Source of the DNA: CAIXRL01 sp964619155
GTDB taxonomy: Bacteria; Eisenbacteria; RBG-16-71-46
NCBI GenBank assembly: GCA_964619155.1
Contig: CAZUEM010000067.1
Location: 1-16,949 of the forward strand
Direction: 5' to 3'
DNA: 16,949 nt
Positions 7,780 to 15,045 of this stretch are shown here, one piece after another (the first letter of the stretch is position 1; each line of letters opens with the position of its first letter). The translations under genes were made by a program, and so were the position numbers. Under the pieces are notes generated by a model. That model was not told the DNA's origin, made no database searches, and saw only the letters and a program-made list of their open reading frames with translations.

Positions 7780-8096
7780 GGCCGCCGCAACGTACGCCGG
7801 GGTCACGGACCGCACAAACCCGGAGGCGCCCGGGAGAACGGTCCTCGCCCCGACTTGCGCTCCGCCGCGCGCGGGCGCATGGTCCCCGCCGTCCGCGAGG
7901 CTCGCGGACCGTCGTTCGGGGTGGCCGGCATCGGACAAGCGCCGGCCTGAGATCAAACCCGTCGAACCTGAACTGGTTAGAACCAGCGTAGGGAAACGGC
8001 CAAGACGACCCGGTTGTCCCCGAGTTGCCTTCCACGCCGTCCCTTCGCGGGCGGCGTTCGCGTTTCGCGCGGCGCGGCCCGGAAGGCACGTTGAAG
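7780..8096. promoter_or_regulatory. Divergent intergenic region before the symporter/receptor operon
   Basis: These 317 bp separate the minus-strand propeller gene from the plus-strand symporter. The frame of the propeller gene stays open to 7956, so part could be coding if an upstream start is used. The segment 7951-8000 is visibly richer in A and T than its surroundings and contains a dyad at 7973-7986. No clear -35/-10 pair was identified. Confidence 0.4.
7973..7986. promoter_or_regulatory. Inverted repeat CTGGTT-AG-AACCAG, possible operator
   Basis: A perfect 6-bp dyad with a 2-nt centre lies in an AT-richer patch about 110 bp upstream of the symporter start. Its position fits a repressor or activator site for the symporter/receptor operon. 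No regulator gene is encoded nearby. Confidence 0.35.
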
Positions 8097-9491
8097 ATGT
8101 TCAGCAGCAGCCCGCTCGACTGGGCGCTCGTCGTCGTCTACTTCGCGGTCCTCGCCGTCATCTGGGCGCGGCGCCTCGGCTCGCGCCCGGGGCCGGAGGA
8201 CTACCTCGTCGCCGGCCGCGCGGTCACCCTGCCCGCGTTCGTCGCCACGCTCGTGACCACCTGGTACGGCGGCATCCTCGGGGTGGGCGAGTACGCGTGG
8301 CGCTACGGGCTCGCCAACTGGGTCGTGTTCGGCGTGCCCTACTACCTCGGGGCGCTGCTCTTCGCCCTGCTGTTCGCGAAGCGCGCGCGCGAGGCGCGGC
8401 TCTACACGATCCCCGACCTGCTCGAGCGCGCGCACGGGCGCGGCGCGGCGCTCGCGGGCGCGGCGGCGGTGTTCGTCACCTCCGCGCCGGCGGCGTACGT
8501 GCTCATGCTGGGCACGCTCTTCGCGGCCATGTTCGGCGCCCCGCTCGTGCCGTGCGTGGTCGCGGCGGCGGTGCTGTCGGTCTTCTACGTGGACCGCGGC
8601 GGCCTGCGCACGGTGATCCTCACCGACCGAATCCAGTTCGTGCTCATGTACGGCGGCTTCGCCACGCTGCTGGCGTTCCTGGTCGCGAACCACGGCGGCC
8701 TGCCGTTCCTCGCCTCGCGCGTGCCCGAAACCCACTGGCAGTGGCACGGCGGCAACTCCCCGGGCGCGATCTTCGTGTGGTACGTCATCGCGCTCGGCAC
8801 GCTCGTGGACCCGGGCTTCTGGCAGCGCGCCTACGCCGCCCGCGACCCGCGCGTGGCCCGGAACGGCGTGCTCTGGTCCATCGCCTTCTGGGCCCTCTTC
8901 GATTTCATGACCACCACGGCCGGGCTCTACGCGCGCGCGCTGCTGCCCGGCCTCGCCGACCCGGTGTTCGCGTTCCCCGAGCTGGCGCGCCTGACCCTGC
9001 CGCCGGTGGCGCTCGGGCTCTTCTACCTCGGCATGATCGCGACCGTGATGAGCACCATCGACTCGTACGCCTTTCTCGCCGCCACCACCGTCGGGCGCGA
9101 CTTCATCTGGCGGCTGCGCGGCGGCGACGAGGCGAAGCTGCCGTTCTACTCGCGCATCGGCCTGTGGCTCGCGACCGCGGTCGCGACCGCGCTCGCCCTC
9201 GCCAGCCCCAGCGTCGTCGCGCTCTGGCACGGCATCGGCTCGGTGGCGACGCCCATGCTGCTGTTGCCCGTCGCGCTCGCGCTCTCGGGGCGAGGCGGCC
9301 TGGGCCCGCGCCGCATGGTGGCGCTCGTCGTGCTGCCCGGGCTCGTCTCGCTCTCGTGGGTGCTCGCGAAGTCGTTCGCGTGGACGCCCGGCTACCCGTT
9401 TCGGCTCGAACCCATCTACGCGGGGCTCGGCGCGTCGCTCGTCACGTGGCTCGCCGGCCGCGCGCTTTCCCGCAGGGAGTCGCCGTCATGA
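8097..9491 (+). CDS. Sodium:solute symporter (SSS family, TC 2.A.21)
   Basis: The product is 464 aa from ATG 8097; GGAAGG lies at 8081-8086. The frame is open further upstream, and TTG 8091 would add two codons. SSS features in order: first membrane helix at 8-24, 'DYLVAGRAVTLPAFVATLVTTWYGG' start and flanks (35-59), 'RLYTIPDLLERAHGR' (101-115), 'TDRIQFVLMYGG' (176-187), 'DPGFWQRAYAARDP' (238-251) and 'MSTIDSYAFLAAT' (318-330). The last segment supplies the Ser/Thr residues that line the Na2-type sodium site in this family. About 12-13 membrane helices are expected. It imports a solute across the inner membrane with sodium. The substrate cannot be told from sequence. The stop overlaps the next start as ATGA (9488-9491), so it is translationally coupled to the TonB-dependent receptor. 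That pairing suggests a two-membrane uptake route for one nutrient. Confidence 0.93.
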   Translation: MFSSSPLDWALVVVYFAVLAVIWARRLGSRPGPEDYLVAGRAVTLPAFVATLVTTWYGGILGVGEYAWRYGLANWVVFGVPYYLGALLFALLFAKRAREARLYTIPDLLERAHGRGAALAGAAAVFVTSAPAAYVLMLGTLFAAMFGAPLVPCVVAAAVLSVFYVDRGGLRTVILTDRIQFVLMYGGFATLLAFLVANHGGLPFLASRVPETHWQWHGGNSPGAIFVWYVIALGTLVDPGFWQRAYAARDPRVARNGVLWSIAFWALFDFMTTTAGLYARALLPGLADPVFAFPELARLTLPPVALGLFYLGMIATVMSTIDSYAFLAATTVGRDFIWRLRGGDEAKLPFYSRIGLWLATAVATALALASPSVVALWHGIGSVATPMLLLPVALALSGRGGLGPRRMVALVVLPGLVSLSWVLAKSFAWTPGYPFRLEPIYAGLGASLVTWLAGRALSRRESPS

Positions 9492-11782
9492 TGCCGTCCC
9501 TCCTCCTCGCCGCCGCGCTCGCCGCGGCCGCCGCCGCGCCGGCCGCAGCCCCCGCCCCCGCGGACACGTTCCCGCGCGTCGTGCCGCTCGCGCCGATCGA
9601 GGTCAGCACCACGCGCGCGGGCGACCGCGCGCCGCTCGCCCGCACCACGCTCTCGCGCGAACAGGTGCGCGCCGCGAACTGGGGCCAGGACACGCCCATG
9701 GCGCTCGCCACGCTGCCGGGCGCGTACGCGTACTCCGACGCCGGCAACGGCATCGGCTACTCGTACCTCTCGCTGCGCGGCTTCCCGCAGCGGCGGATCA
9801 GCGTGCTCGTGAATGGCGTGCCGCTCAACGACCCCGAGTCGCACGAGGTGTGGTGGATCGACCACCCCGACCTGCTCGCCTCGACGTCCGAGCTGCAGGT
9901 CCAGCGCGGCGTGGGCCCGGCGCTCTACGGCGCCGCCGCGCTCGGCGGCAGCGTCTCGCTCACGACCGCGCCCATCGGCGAGGTCGCGCGCCGCTCGGCG
10001 AGCGTGTCGTACGGCGCGTGGGGCACGAAGCGGCTGATGCTCGAGGGCGACTCGGGCGCCCTGCCGGGGGGCTGGGGCCTCTACGGCCGCTACTCGCGGA
10101 TCGAGACCGACGGCTACCGCGAGCGCTCGTGGTCGAAGCTCTGGTCGTACTCGCTCTCGGCGCAGAAGACCACGGCGACCCAGTCGTGGCGCGTGAACCT
10201 CTACGGCGGGCCCGAGAACACGCACCTCGCCTACCTCGGCGTGACGCCGGAGTACCTGCGCGGCGAGGTGACGGGCGACGCGGACCGCGACCGCCGCTTC
10301 AATCCGATCACGTACGAGGGCGAGCAGGACCGCTTCTTCGAGCCGCACTACGAGCTGCTGCACACCTGGTCGCCGTCGGCGGCGCTGACCGTCTCGCAGA
10401 CCTTCTTCTGGTTCGACGGCCGCGGGCACTACGACGAGCGGCGTCTCGGCCGCGCGCTCGCCGATTACCGGCTGCCCGCCTGGAGCACGACCGACACGAC
10501 GCTCTACGCGCGCGAGTACTACGCGCTCGACGCCGACGGCAACATGGTGCTGGACGCGCAGGGCCGCGCGACGGTCGAGCGCTTCGACCTGGTGCGCCGG
10601 CGCGAGGTGGTGAACCGGCACTTCGGCTGGGTGCCGCGCGCGCGGCTCGCGCACGCGGGCGGCGCGCTCACCGTGGGCGGCGAGCTGCGCTTTCACGACG
10701 GCCGCCACGTCGGCACCGTGATCTCCGGCAGTGGCCTGCCGCCGGGCGCGGCGCCGGACCACGCCTACTACGACTACCACCCGCGCACGACCTCCGCGGG
10801 CCTGTTCGCGCGCGAGGAGTGGGACCTGACTCCCGCGCTGCGGGCGACGGCGGATTTCGCGTGGCGGCACCAGGGCTATCGCATGCAGGGCGACCGCTTC
10901 GACGGCATCGCGTTCCGCCAGCGCTACGACTTCGCGCTGCCGCGGCTCGGGCTCACGTGGACGCCCTCGCCGGCGTGGACCGCGTACGCCTCGTACGCGC
11001 TCGCGAGCCGCGAGCCGGCGTTCCGCGAACTGTACGACGCCGAAGGCGTGGGCAGCGTGCCGCTCTACCGGCGCGTGGACGTGGCGGCCGGGATCTACGA
11101 GGACCCGCTGGTGCGGCCCGAGCGCGTGAACGACCTCGAGCTGGGCGCGGCCTGGCGGCGCGGGAACTTCGCCGCCAGCGCGCACGCCTTCCGCATGGAC
11201 TTCCGCGACGAGCTGGTCTACGCGGGCCAGTTCAACGCCGACCTCGGCTACCCGATCCTCGGCAACGCCGCGCGCTCGGTGCACCAGGGGCTCGAGCTGG
11301 CGGGCGCGGCGGCGCGCCGGTTCGGCGCGGTGCTCGCGCACCTCGACGCGAACGCGACGCTCTCGGACAACCACTTCGTCCGCTACCGCGAGCAGTGGGG
11401 CCCGAACCCCGAGGACGAGGCGGTCTACGACGGCGAGCCGCTCGGGTTCTTCCCCGCGGTGATGGCGAACGCCGCCGCCCGCGCCTCGTGGCGCGGCGCG
11501 ACGTTCGGCGCGGCCGTGCAGCACGCGGGCCGCATCTACGTGGACAACACCGGCACCGAAGCGAACAGCATCGCGCCGCGTACGACGCTCGACCTGACCG
11601 GCGCGTTCGGGTTCGAGGCGGGCGGGGCGCGCGCGGAAGTCTCGCTGAGGGTCATGAACGCGACCGGCGCTCGCTACGAGACGGGCGGCTGGATGGACTA
11701 CGACGCGGGCGGCAATCTCGTGCCGGTGCTGATCCCGGCGGCGACGCGCGGCTGGCTGGCGGGGCTGCGCGTGGACTGGTAG
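9488..11782 (+). CDS. TonB-dependent outer-membrane receptor
   Basis: The product is 764 aa. The start ATG 9488 has AGGGAG at 9474-9479 and overlaps the symporter stop by 4 nt. Residues 1 to about 25 form an Ala-rich signal peptide. 'PIEVST' (36-41) is a candidate TonB box. The plug domain spans about 45-160, with 'YLSLRGFPQRRISVLVNGVPLN' core residues, 'DPESHEVWW' and 'GPALYGAAALGGSVSL'. The remainder is a 22-strand-type barrel with alternating aromatics, ending in 'LRVDW'; a terminal aromatic is the outer-membrane assembly signal. There is no N-terminal carboxypeptidase-like domain, so it is not SusC-like. These receptors take up siderophores, cobalamin or other scarce compounds using energy from TonB/ExbBD, which are not encoded here. 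The substrate is unknown; the coupled symporter may take over the ligand or a breakdown product. The 3' end is partly duplicated at 14861-14889. Confidence 0.95.
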   Translation: MMPSLLLAAALAAAAAAPAAAPAPADTFPRVVPLAPIEVSTTRAGDRAPLARTTLSREQVRAANWGQDTPMALATLPGAYAYSDAGNGIGYSYLSLRGFPQRRISVLVNGVPLNDPESHEVWWIDHPDLLASTSELQVQRGVGPALYGAAALGGSVSLTTAPIGEVARRSASVSYGAWGTKRLMLEGDSGALPGGWGLYGRYSRIETDGYRERSWSKLWSYSLSAQKTTATQSWRVNLYGGPENTHLAYLGVTPEYLRGEVTGDADRDRRFNPITYEGEQDRFFEPHYELLHTWSPSAALTVSQTFFWFDGRGHYDERRLGRALADYRLPAWSTTDTTLYAREYYALDADGNMVLDAQGRATVERFDLVRRREVVNRHFGWVPRARLAHAGGALTVGGELRFHDGRHVGTVISGSGLPPGAAPDHAYYDYHPRTTSAGLFAREEWDLTPALRATADFAWRHQGYRMQGDRFDGIAFRQRYDFALPRLGLTWTPSPAWTAYASYALASREPAFRELYDAEGVGSVPLYRRVDVAAGIYEDPLVRPERVNDLELGAAWRRGNFAASAHAFRMDFRDELVYAGQFNADLGYPILGNAARSVHQGLELAGAAARRFGAVLAHLDANATLSDNHFVRYREQWGPNPEDEAVYDGEPLGFFPAVMANAAARASWRGATFGAAVQHAGRIYVDNTGTEANSIAPRTTLDLTGAFGFEAGGARAEVSLRVMNATGARYETGGWMDYDAGGNLVPVLIPAATRGWLAGLRVDW

Positions 11783-11891
11783 CGGAGCGTCAGCCCTTCG
11801 CGCCGCCGCGGTTCGCGAACGGGGAGTTCAGGCCCGGCGCGACCGGGATCACCGGCCGGAGCTTCCAGACGCTCTCGAGCTTCAGGTAACC
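11754..11891. repeat. Left copy of imperfect direct repeat bracketing about 3.1 kb
   Basis: Two blocks match the right copy. Block 1 is 11754-11781 (27 of 28 nt identical to 14861-14888, including 23 identical in a row). Block 2 is 11790-11890 (94 of 101 identical to 14944-15044, no gaps). The blocks are 8 nt apart here and 55 nt apart in the right copy. Block 1 is the 3' end of the receptor gene; block 2 is a degraded 3' end of the DUF5668 gene. Confidence 0.92.
11790..11888 (-). pseudogene. Remnant of the DUF5668/LiaF-type membrane gene (last 32 codons)
   Basis: Read on the minus strand this segment is collinear and in frame with the end of the gene at 14944-15273, including the stop TGA. 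Five residues differ from the intact copy: W to R, L to P, I to V, L to P and L to P. Four of these five fall in the last membrane helix or its edges, and three prolines and an arginine there should break the helix. Five of six coding substitutions change the residue, which points to loss of constraint. There is no matching sequence for the rest of the gene upstream of it. Confidence 0.75.
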
Positions 11892-11911
11892 AACTCGACC
11901 CCGGAGGCCTC

Positions 11912-12352
11912 ATGCGCCACATGAACGTGATCGCCACACGCACGCACACCACGGCCGGCATCCTGTTCCTGCTGACGGGCATCGCGCACACGATCGGTCA
12001 GTTCGCGCCGTCGGCGCCCGACCCGGGCAGCGCCGCGATCGTGACGGCCATGAAGGGCTTCGTGATCCCACGGGCCGGCTTCACCTACTGGGACGTCATG
12101 CAGTGCTGGGGCGCGCTCTATGGCGCGATGACGTTCCTGTTCGGCGTGCTGTTGCTCGCCGTGGGGCACTGGACGGACCACGACCTGCGCGGCCACCGGG
12201 CCACTGCCGGCGTCGGCTTCGTGGCCGCGGCGGCGCAGGCGGCGATCGCGCTGCTCTGCCGCACGCCGCCGCCCGCGTACTTCATGATCCCGGCCGCGGT
12301 GTTGTTCGCGTGGTCATTCCTGGCCGCGGACCGGCCGGTCGAAGCGACCTGA
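11912..12352 (+). CDS. Small membrane protein of unknown function, four predicted helices
   Basis: The product is 146 aa. ATG 11912 has GGAGG at 11903-11907, only 4 nt upstream; a second ATG at 11921 is possible but too far from it. Four hydrophobic stretches are visible, at about 13-29 ('TAGILFLLTGIAHTIGQ'), 63-85 ('MQCWGALYGAMTFLFGVLLLAVG'), 99-116 and 121-138. A conserved-looking His sits in the first helix ('GIAHT'), and the loop after it contains 'MKGFVIPRAGFTYWD'. I do not recognise the family with confidence. It starts 20 nt after the left direct repeat and lies inside the bracketed 3.1-kb segment, together with the secreted propeller gene downstream, from which it is separated by 156 bp and a possible terminator. 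It could thus be a passenger of the same insertion. Confidence 0.8.
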   Translation: MRHMNVIATRTHTTAGILFLLTGIAHTIGQFAPSAPDPGSAAIVTAMKGFVIPRAGFTYWDVMQCWGALYGAMTFLFGVLLLAVGHWTDHDLRGHRATAGVGFVAAAAQAAIALLCRTPPPAYFMIPAAVLFAWSFLAADRPVEAT

Positions 12353-12434
12353 GGCCTGTCGTGCCGGCGTGCACGTCACGGGCCGTCCACGCGCGGTGAC
12401 CGGCCGGCCACTTCGCCCGCCGGGGAACAGCGGC

Positions 12435-12470
12435 GGCCCGCCCGCGGGCACGGGCCTAGGCTCTTCTTCG
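12435..12470 (+). terminator. Possible terminator after the four-helix membrane protein
   Basis: GGCCCG (12435-12440) pairs with CGGGCC (12451-12456) around a GC-rich loop, followed by a pyrimidine-rich run CTCTTCTTCG at 12461-12470. It lies 82 bp after the stop at 12352 and 38 bp before the next start. The stem is short, so this is tentative. Confidence 0.3.
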
Positions 12471-12508
12471 ATTCGCCGGCCCCGGCCGGCCTTCGCAAGG
12501 AGGGTTCC

Positions 12509-14839
12509 ATGGCACACGTCTTCCACCTCCTGCGCGGCGCCGCGCTCGTCCTCTCGCGAGCCGCCGTCGTTTCGCTCGCGCTCGTTCCCCTCGCGCACGC
12601 GCAGTTCGTCAACGACCCCACCGGCGAACCGGCCTCCGCGAACCAGAGCCGTCCGTCGCTCGCCCAGCTCGACGGGGTCCTCGTCGCCGCGTTCGCCGAC
12701 TTTCGGCCCGGCGTGAGCCGTCACATGCACTGCAGCTATTCGCTCGATTCGGGAGCGACCTGGATCGCGCTCGGCGAGCCGCCCGCGTGGGGAACCTCGC
12801 GCTGGATGACGGATCCCACCGTCGTGGCCTCGCCCGTCCACGGGAAGTTCTTCGTTTTCGGCGGCGCGAACGACTACCCGGTCTTCGGCGCGCTCTACGC
12901 GTGCGTTTCGCTGTCGTTTCCGGGCGGCGTGCCCACGTGGGGCACGCCAAGGCTCGTGCGCGTCACGGCGCCGGATAGCTATCTGACCTACAACTTCGCA
13001 CACGCCGCAGCCGTCTCGCCGGCCACCGGCCGGCTCTTCGCCACGAGCTTGTTCGACAACGGCACGGACCCGGTGCACCTCGGGCTCCAATACTCCGACG
13101 ACGAAGGACAGACGTGGTCGTTGCCGCTGGTCGTCCCCGACAGCGCCTCGGCGTATCCGCTCATGCGCGTCCACGGCAACTACGTCTACGTGATGAACGG
13201 GACGGGAACCCCGGCGTGCCTGGCCGTGACGCCGGCCGCGGGCCCGAGCTGGTGGAACCTCGGCGTCACACCCAAGGCGCGAGACGCGATGACGCCCGGG
13301 CTCGGCGTCAGCGGCTGGCCCAACACGTTCACGATCTGCCCGTGGCCCGGGGCCTACGAGGGCCGCATCTACGCGGCGTGGACGGAGTCGTACGACTTCG
13401 AGGACGACCCGGTGCCCGACCCGCTCGCCGAGGCCACTCCCGTGAGCGAGGCCGAACCCAACGGGACGTTCGCCGAGGCTGCGAGCTTCGCGCCCGGAGA
13501 CGTCCTGCGAGGCGAGATCGCCACGAGCAACACCGATCTCGACTACTTCCGCATCCACCTCGACGCCGGCCAGCGCCTGATCCTGTGGCCCGACTCCGCG
13601 GGGGCCGCGTTCAACAGCCTCAACCTCCAGGCCTACGATTCGCTGGGCCTGCGTCCGGCCTGGTACGACGGCCAGATCCAGAGAGGCGGCGCGCGGCTCA
13701 CTTTCGTGGCTCCGCGCACCGACGAGTACGGCTTCCGGTTCAGCGGCGCTCTGACGACGGGATCGCCTCCGCAGGGCTACCGCGTCCGCACGGCGCCCGG
13801 ATACGCCGGAAGCGAACCGGCCCTCGACCAGTCCGACGTCGTCGCCGCGTGGTCCGACGACGGGGGCACGACGTGGTCGACCCCCGTCCGGGTCACCACC
13901 ACGGCGGTCGGCGTCTTCGACGACGGCCCGGTGATCACGGCCGGGCCCGAGGGCGGACCTGTCGGCGGCTGGTGGTGGCGCACGCCGACGAACGGTGTGT
14001 ACGGCGCGAGGTGGCGCCTGCTGCGCTCGCTCGACGGCGGGAACACCTGGCAACTCGGCCTGCCGGCCACGACCACGCCCGTCACCACGAACTGGTCCGC
14101 GTTCTCGGGCACGGCGATGGGCGGGAACGCCGCGCTGGCGCTGCCCGACCGGATCGTGCACGCCTTCGCGGAGCTGCAGGTCACGACGCCGCTCAACACG
14201 GACATCCGCGCCGTGACCGAGTACCGGGCGCTCGAGGCTCTCGCGTGCGCAGGGGAGTACGCCGGACGTCCCGGGGACTCGATCTACCCCATGGCCCGCC
14301 TGCGCAACACCGACGCGTACTTCACCGAGCCGGTCGAGTTCGTCGTCGGGTTCGACCGCGACTGGCCGACAGGCCGGTACCCCTCGAGCATCCTGTACGG
14401 AGCCGACGGCTGGTTCGGCTTCAGCTACACGATCCCCGACACCGCGGCGCCCGGAGACGTGCGCATCGACTACGGCGTGGTGCATCTCGGGGCCGGCGTG
14501 CTGTCGTGTCCGAGCACGATCCACGTGCAGCCACTGACGGACGTCGGGGATGGCGCGCCGCTGGCTTTCGGGCTCTCGCGTGCGTGGCCCAACCCGGCCC
14601 GCGGCCGGACGACGCTGCGCTACGGCATCTCGCATCCGGCCTGGGCGACGCTCGACGTGCTCGACGTCGGCGGGCGCCGCGTCGCGCGGCTGGCCGACCG
14701 GCTCCACGAGCCGGGAGCCCACGAGGTCTCCTGGGACGGCAGAGGGCCCGGAGGCGGGCGCCTTCCGGCCGGGCTCTACCTGCTCGAGTTGCGCTCGGAC
14801 GGCCGGCGAGACGTCGCACGACTCGTGTGGCTCGAGTGA
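12509..14839 (+). CDS. Secreted Asp-box (BNR/sialidase-like) propeller protein with internal PPC domain and FlgD-like tail
   Basis: The product is 776 aa. ATG 12509 is preceded by AAGGAGGG (12497-12504), the strongest ribosome site in the window. A signal peptide ends near Ala31 ('PLAHA-QF'). Four Asp boxes (S-x-D-x-G-x-T-W type) occur at 78-85, 196-203, 449-456 and 507-514, marking a sialidase/BNR-type beta-propeller. Between boxes 2 and 3, residues about 313-427 are a PPC domain ('SEAEPNGTFAEA', 'DLDYFRIHLDAGQRL'). About 578-675 look Ig-like. Residues 685-776 are a FlgD Ig-like tail ('WPNPARG', 'VLDVGGRRVARL', 'LPAGLYLLEL') used for secretion or surface attachment in FCB-type bacteria. I do not see the FRIP arginine motif and catalytic set of true sialidases, so the enzymatic activity is uncertain. 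It lies inside the segment bracketed by direct repeats. Confidence 0.9.
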   Translation: MAHVFHLLRGAALVLSRAAVVSLALVPLAHAQFVNDPTGEPASANQSRPSLAQLDGVLVAAFADFRPGVSRHMHCSYSLDSGATWIALGEPPAWGTSRWMTDPTVVASPVHGKFFVFGGANDYPVFGALYACVSLSFPGGVPTWGTPRLVRVTAPDSYLTYNFAHAAAVSPATGRLFATSLFDNGTDPVHLGLQYSDDEGQTWSLPLVVPDSASAYPLMRVHGNYVYVMNGTGTPACLAVTPAAGPSWWNLGVTPKARDAMTPGLGVSGWPNTFTICPWPGAYEGRIYAAWTESYDFEDDPVPDPLAEATPVSEAEPNGTFAEAASFAPGDVLRGEIATSNTDLDYFRIHLDAGQRLILWPDSAGAAFNSLNLQAYDSLGLRPAWYDGQIQRGGARLTFVAPRTDEYGFRFSGALTTGSPPQGYRVRTAPGYAGSEPALDQSDVVAAWSDDGGTTWSTPVRVTTTAVGVFDDGPVITAGPEGGPVGGWWWRTPTNGVYGARWRLLRSLDGGNTWQLGLPATTTPVTTNWSAFSGTAMGGNAALALPDRIVHAFAELQVTTPLNTDIRAVTEYRALEALACAGEYAGRPGDSIYPMARLRNTDAYFTEPVEFVVGFDRDWPTGRYPSSILYGADGWFGFSYTIPDTAAPGDVRIDYGVVHLGAGVLSCPSTIHVQPLTDVGDGAPLAFGLSRAWPNPARGRTTLRYGISHPAWATLDVLDVGGRRVARLADRLHEPGAHEVSWDGRGPGGGRLPAGLYLLELRSDGRRDVARLVWLE

Positions 14840-14848
14840 ATCGACGGC

Positions 14849-14872
14849 GCCCCGCGAGCAGGCTCGCGGGGC
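14849..14872 (+). terminator. Perfect 11-bp hairpin just after the Asp-box protein gene
   Basis: GCCCCGCGAGC and GCTCGCGGGGC are perfect complements around an AG centre, starting 9 nt after the stop codon. It probably closes the transcript of the Asp-box protein gene. Its right arm runs into block 1 of the right direct repeat (14861-14888), so the hairpin straddles the junction between inserted and ancestral sequence. No T tract follows. Confidence 0.5.
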
Positions 14873-14889
14873 TGCGCGTGGACTGGTAA
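14861..14889 (+). pseudogene. Vestigial C-terminus of a TonB-dependent receptor
   Basis: Read from 14863 this gives 'LAGLRVDW' and a TAA stop, the same last eight residues as the intact receptor, which ends 'LAGLRVDW' with TAG. Only this terminal piece is present, because the gene directly upstream is in another frame and already stopped at 14839. It is a fragment, not a functional gene. It could descend from the neighbouring receptor or from a paralogue. Confidence 0.65.
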
Positions 14890-15045
14890 GCGCGGTCTGG
14901 TGCGGGGGCGACGCCGGTGCGGGGCCTCGGGCTGTCGCTTCGCTCAGCCCTTCGCGCCGCCGCGGTTCGCGAACAGGGAGTTCAGGCCCAGCGCGATCAG
15001 GATCACCGGCCAGAGCTTCCAGACGCTCTCGAGCTTGAGGTAGCC
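14861..15045. repeat. Right copy of imperfect direct repeat bracketing about 3.1 kb
   Basis: Block 1 (14861-14888) matches the receptor 3' end at 11754-11781. Block 2 (14944-15044) matches 11790-11890. Here block 2 belongs to the intact DUF5668 gene, while block 1 is a vestige of the receptor gene. Between the blocks lie 55 nt that have no counterpart in the left copy beyond 8 nt. Confidence 0.92.

Noticed and set aside
4406..8089. A 1227-residue minus-strand open frame across the protease and propeller genes
   Set aside because: It crosses the bidirectional hairpin and the 3' end of the convergent protease gene, is Arg-rich, and has no domain. The overlapping propeller frame has 14 clear repeats.
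12509..14839. Calling the Asp-box protein a sialidase
   Set aside because: Asp boxes are structural and occur in many propellers; I do not see the FRIP motif or the full catalytic residue set.
11754..15045. Insertion sequence or integrative element with att sites
   Set aside because: The repeats are long, imperfect and consist of gene ends; no transposase, integrase, terminal inverted repeats or tRNA gene is present. Homologous recombination or duplication explains them better.
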